A stretch of 6,825 nucleotides of DNA from Candidatus Cloacimonadota bacterium (GTDB taxonomy: Bacteria > Cloacimonadota > Cloacimonadia > Cloacimonadales > TCS61), in contig JAMOPB010000441.1 of the NCBI GenBank assembly GCA_027064945.1, forward strand, positions 1-6,825, written 5' to 3'. Made by a program: the position numbers and the translations under genes. Every line of letters starts with the position of its first letter. The stretch's first letter is position 1. Below are positions 4,469 through 6,825 of the stretch, piece by piece. A model generated the notes under the pieces. That model saw only the letters and a list, made by a program, of their open reading frames with translations. It had not been told where the DNA came from and did not search any database.

Positions 4469-4804
4469 ATGAGTGTTGAAAATTTTGAATTTATTATATC
4501 ATTTTTATTTGTGTTTATGTTTGTTGTGTCAACTCTTATAGGAATTTGTGCAGCGGAAAATAATGAAGATAGCACTGTTTGTTCAATATTGCCGCCTATA
4601 TGGTTAGTTCTTGTTGTCGGTTTTATTGTTGTTATGTTTAATGATCCGTATCGCGAACTGAGAAAAGAGATTGAATCTTTAACACCAAAATTAACAAAGC
4701 AACAGATAGCGGATAGCGGCCCGGCCCTCAAAGAAATCTATAAAGAAATAAAGCTTCAAGAATATAAGAAAAAAATTGAAAAGGATTTCAATGAAAGAAA
4801 ATAA
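4469..4804 (+). CDS. Small two-helix membrane protein
   Basis: This 111-residue protein is not recognised as a family member. Two hydrophobic segments at about residues 8-29 (FIISFLFVFMFVVSTLIGIC) and 41-57 (including WLVLVVGFIVVMF) are separated by a short polar loop, AAENNEDSTVCS, with an acidic cluster. The remaining 54 residues are charged, Lys/Glu-rich and probably helical, ending KKKIEKDFNERK. By the positive-inside rule both termini would be cytoplasmic and the loop outside. A two-segment holin is conceivable from topology, but the long charged tail and the replication context make that weak. The gene has a strong ribosome binding site (GGAG at 4460-4463). Its last 14 bases overlap the start of the topoisomerase gene, which implies translational coupling. 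Confidence 0.8.
   Translation: MSVENFEFIISFLFVFMFVVSTLIGICAAENNEDSTVCSILPPIWLVLVVGFIVVMFNDPYRELRKEIESLTPKLTKQQIADSGPALKEIYKEIKLQEYKKKIEKDFNERK
4781..4790 (+). promoter_or_regulatory. Ribosome binding site setting the topoisomerase start
   Basis: AAGGA (4781-4785) is 5 nt before ATG 4791. A TTG at 4776 in the same frame would add five residues, but it lies upstream of this site and has no ribosome binding site of its own. The start at 4791 gives MKENKIVVLSDVEHAL, a normal beginning for this family. Confidence 0.8.
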
Positions 4805-6677
4805 AATTGTTGTTTTATCAGATGTTGAGCACGCTCTTAAGCGCGCTCCGATGTATATCGGCAGTACAAAATTGGAAACTATAAACCGCCCGATTATCGA
4901 GAATAATAAAGTAGTTTTTAAAGAAGTAAAATACGTTCCTGCGTTATTCAAATTGATGCACGAGTTACTGGATAACGCAATCGATGAATATGTAAGGACG
5001 AATGGCAAATATGCTAATAAAATTGATATTAAGATTGATAATAATTCATTTATTGTACGTGATAATGGTCGCGGGATACCTATTCAACCTGCATATGATA
5101 GTCAAGGAAACGAGATACCAGATAGCTGGGCTCCGTTAAACGCGTGGACAAACTTAAAAGCTGGGTCTAATTTTGACGATGAAGAAGATAACACTACACT
5201 AGGTAGTAATGGTGTAGGCGCATCGCTCGCAACAATTTTCAGCAAACAGTTTATCGGCGAAACTGATGATGGTAAGAATCATTTTAAAGTAATAGCCAAA
5301 AATAATATGAATGAAATTAAATACAATATTACTAAAAGCAAGAGACAAGGTACGGTTGTTTATTTTGAACCGGATTTTGAAAGGTTCCAAGAGAAAGAAA
5401 TTCGTGATATCTATATAAGCTTGTTGGAATTTGATTTGAATTTTATAGCAATCACATATCCAGGAATTCGATTTACACTCAATGGTAAAGAGATTAAGTT
5501 TAAAAGCATTCGAACTTTGAACAATGAATTGTTTGATGGTAAACTAGAGATTGAAGAACGCGATGATATAATTGTTGCAATTATGAGTTCATCAGATTGG
5601 GAGGGAGGTTATCGAATCATACAATTTATAAACGGATTGAATGCATATCGCGGCGGTAAGACTCTGGATTACTTGGAAAAAAGAATATTAGAGCCTTTAC
5701 GCGATAAATTAGCAGCGCGTAATAAAGGCATTACTCTTACAGATATCAAAAACAATATTTTATTTTTAAGTATTTGGAGAAATATGCCGAATCCGAGATT
5801 CGATACCCAGATGAAAGAATACTGCATAAACACGCCTTCACAATTTCCTGGGATAGCTAAGCAAATACAGGATATAGGAAATTCTAGGTTCATAGATCGC
5901 GTGTATAAAAATAAAGAAATTATACAACCTATTATTGATTTACACAAAGCAAAACAGTTAGTTGCTGAAAAAAAAGATTTAAAAAAAGCACTTAAGAATA
6001 AAAGCGAAAGTCCAAAACACTGGCCTGCTGTTAAAGAAAAAAAATATTTAATTATTACCGAGGGTGATAGCGCAGTTGGTTCGATTCTTGATGGGCTAGG
6101 ACGCGAGGTGTATGGATATTTTCCAATTAAAGGGAAAGTTAGTAATGTTATTAAAGATCCTAAAGCGCTTCAAAAAGATAAAGAGCTTTTGGAAATAATT
6201 AATATTATGGGATTTATAGATAAAATTGATAGCTATAATTATGAAAACTTGGTTTTTGCAACCGACGCTGATGCCGACGGGTCACATATAGCAAGTTTAC
6301 TAGCAGCTTTTATTTATAAAATTGCGCCTGATATGCTGAAAAACGGCAAAGTGTTCAGATTCCAGACACCAGTTATTGTAGCTTATAAAAACGATAAAAT
6401 TGAAAAATTTTTCTTCACATTTGATGAATATAAAAATTATGTTAAATCGGCATCCAGAAATGTGAAATACGAATATAAAAAAGGTTTAGGTTCATTAGAG
6501 GAAAGCGAATGGGAATATCTTTTTGAACATTACACATTTGAAGATTTACTAGTGCCTTTGATTGTGAAAGATGAAGAAGATGAAAAGGTATTGGATGCAT
6601 GGATGAATGAAGACAGAGACTATAGAAAACAAGCTATTAAAGATGGATTACCCGAGTTTAGTCTCGATGTGATCTAA
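4791..6677 (+). CDS. DNA topoisomerase II large subunit (T4 gp39/GyrB-like), ATPase and TOPRIM in one chain
   Basis: This 628-residue type IIA topoisomerase subunit relieves torsional stress during replication by ATP-driven strand passage; the DNA-cleaving GyrA/gp52-like partner is not in this window. Near the N-terminus is RAPMYIGS (18-25). The GHKL ATPase site follows: ELLDN (58-62, Glu58 and Asn62), DNGRGIP (91-97) and GSNGVGAS (138-145). KAGSNFDDE (123-131) is characteristic of T4 gp39. The transducer holds FDTQMKEY (337-344), where QMK replaces the usual QTK and Lys342 is the ATP-contacting lysine. The TOPRIM domain has EGDSA (424-428) and DADADGSHI (492-500), with metal-binding Glu424, Asp492, Asp494 and Asp496. 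In T4 this region is divided between gp39 and gp60; here it is continuous. The start overlaps the membrane protein gene by 14 nt. The frame is intact to TAA, followed at once by a hairpin. Confidence 0.95.
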   Translation: MKENKIVVLSDVEHALKRAPMYIGSTKLETINRPIIENNKVVFKEVKYVPALFKLMHELLDNAIDEYVRTNGKYANKIDIKIDNNSFIVRDNGRGIPIQPAYDSQGNEIPDSWAPLNAWTNLKAGSNFDDEEDNTTLGSNGVGASLATIFSKQFIGETDDGKNHFKVIAKNNMNEIKYNITKSKRQGTVVYFEPDFERFQEKEIRDIYISLLEFDLNFIAITYPGIRFTLNGKEIKFKSIRTLNNELFDGKLEIEERDDIIVAIMSSSDWEGGYRIIQFINGLNAYRGGKTLDYLEKRILEPLRDKLAARNKGITLTDIKNNILFLSIWRNMPNPRFDTQMKEYCINTPSQFPGIAKQIQDIGNSRFIDRVYKNKEIIQPIIDLHKAKQLVAEKKDLKKALKNKSESPKHWPAVKEKKYLIITEGDSAVGSILDGLGREVYGYFPIKGKVSNVIKDPKALQKDKELLEIINIMGFIDKIDSYNYENLVFATDADADGSHIASLLAAFIYKIAPDMLKNGKVFRFQTPVIVAYKNDKIEKFFFTFDEYKNYVKSASRNVKYEYKKGLGSLEESEWEYLFEHYTFEDLLVPLIVKDEEDEKVLDAWMNEDRDYRKQAIKDGLPEFSLDVI

Positions 6678-6698
6678 GAGGATTATTAATCCTCTTTT
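6676..6698 (+). terminator. Probable terminator after the topoisomerase gene
   Basis: A perfect 9-bp stem (AAGAGGATT at 6676-6684 with AATCCTCTT at 6688-6696) has a 3-nt loop and begins within the stop codon. The T tract is short (TTTT, then AATATTTT). It is weaker than the other two terminators and may allow read-through or only protect the mRNA 3' end. Confidence 0.7.
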
Positions 6699-6711
6699 AA
6701 TATTTTAATAG

Positions 6712-6729
6712 AAAATCAAAAAAAGGAGC
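6712..6729 (+). promoter_or_regulatory. A-rich leader with ribosome binding site (copy 2)
   Basis: AAAATC, seven A and GGAGC precede ATG 6733, with 4 nt between GGAG and the start. It differs from the copy at 4446-4464 by one A within the shared 18 nt, and again lies just after a terminator hairpin. Confidence 0.65.
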
Positions 6730-6732
6730 GAT

Positions 6733-6825
6733 ATGAAAATTATTTTTTTAGATATAGATGGGGTGTTAAACACATGGGGACACGAAAATGCAACATATTT
6801 GAAATATCATTCACACTGTGATCCG
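6733..6825 (+). CDS. HAD-superfamily hydrolase, N-terminal fragment (runs off the window)
   Basis: Only 31 residues are visible. MKIIFLDIDGVLNT is the classic HAD motif I: a hydrophobic beta strand followed by DxDGVL, where the first Asp (residue 7) is the phosphorylated nucleophile and the second (residue 9) the acid/base. The family includes nucleotidases, phosphatases and the phosphatase half of polynucleotide kinases. The DIDGVLNT form is common among phage-encoded HAD proteins and RNA-repair-associated HAD domains. The substrate cannot be told from this fragment. It has its own A-rich ribosome-binding leader after the terminator that ends the topoisomerase unit, so it starts a new block. 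Confidence 0.85.
   Translation, partial: MKIIFLDIDGVLNTWGHENATYLKYHSHCDP

Overview
The window reads as a piece of an AT-rich genome of a large tailed phage (Caudoviricetes) with T4-type replication genes. Three things support this: a topoisomerase II large subunit resembling T4 gp39, a family B DNA polymerase segment whose motifs align with T4 gp43, and compact same-strand gene packing with A-rich ribosome binding sites and intrinsic terminators between short blocks. All recognisable genes are on the + strand. The host cannot be inferred.

Layout: (1) 1-542 holds the Ala/Pro-rich tail of an upstream gene, a small probable OB-fold protein, and a strong intrinsic terminator. (2) 612-3929 is a tight three-gene block: a glutamine-amidotransferase/QueC fusion (Gat-QueC, 7-deazaguanine/archaeosine chemistry), a Gpt-like purine phosphoribosyltransferase starting 2 nt later, and a DNA polymerase B segment starting 1 nt later. 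The polymerase piece has motif A, the fingers and motif B, but neither the exonuclease domain nor catalytic motif C. (3) 3930-4119 has no gene but is highly structured: a long AT hairpin, a possible promoter, then a hairpin abutting a perfect 14+9 bp H-type pseudoknot followed by a T-rich tract. (4) 4120-4435 is a small low-complexity protein with its own terminator. (5) 4469-6698 is a two-helix membrane protein overlapping an apparently unsplit topoisomerase II large subunit, ended by a hairpin. (6) 6733 to the edge is the start of a HAD-type phosphatase.

The main idea, labelled as inference, is that block 2 is a DNA-hypermodification cassette. Gat-QueC makes or amidates a 7-deazaguanine, the phosphoribosyltransferase could turn a free deazapurine base into a nucleotide, and the unusual split polymerase could copy with it. 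That would be nucleotide-pool replacement of G rather than, or in addition to, post-replicative base exchange by DpdA. The structured RNA just after the polymerase segment matches no class I recognise and is the best candidate for an undescribed element.
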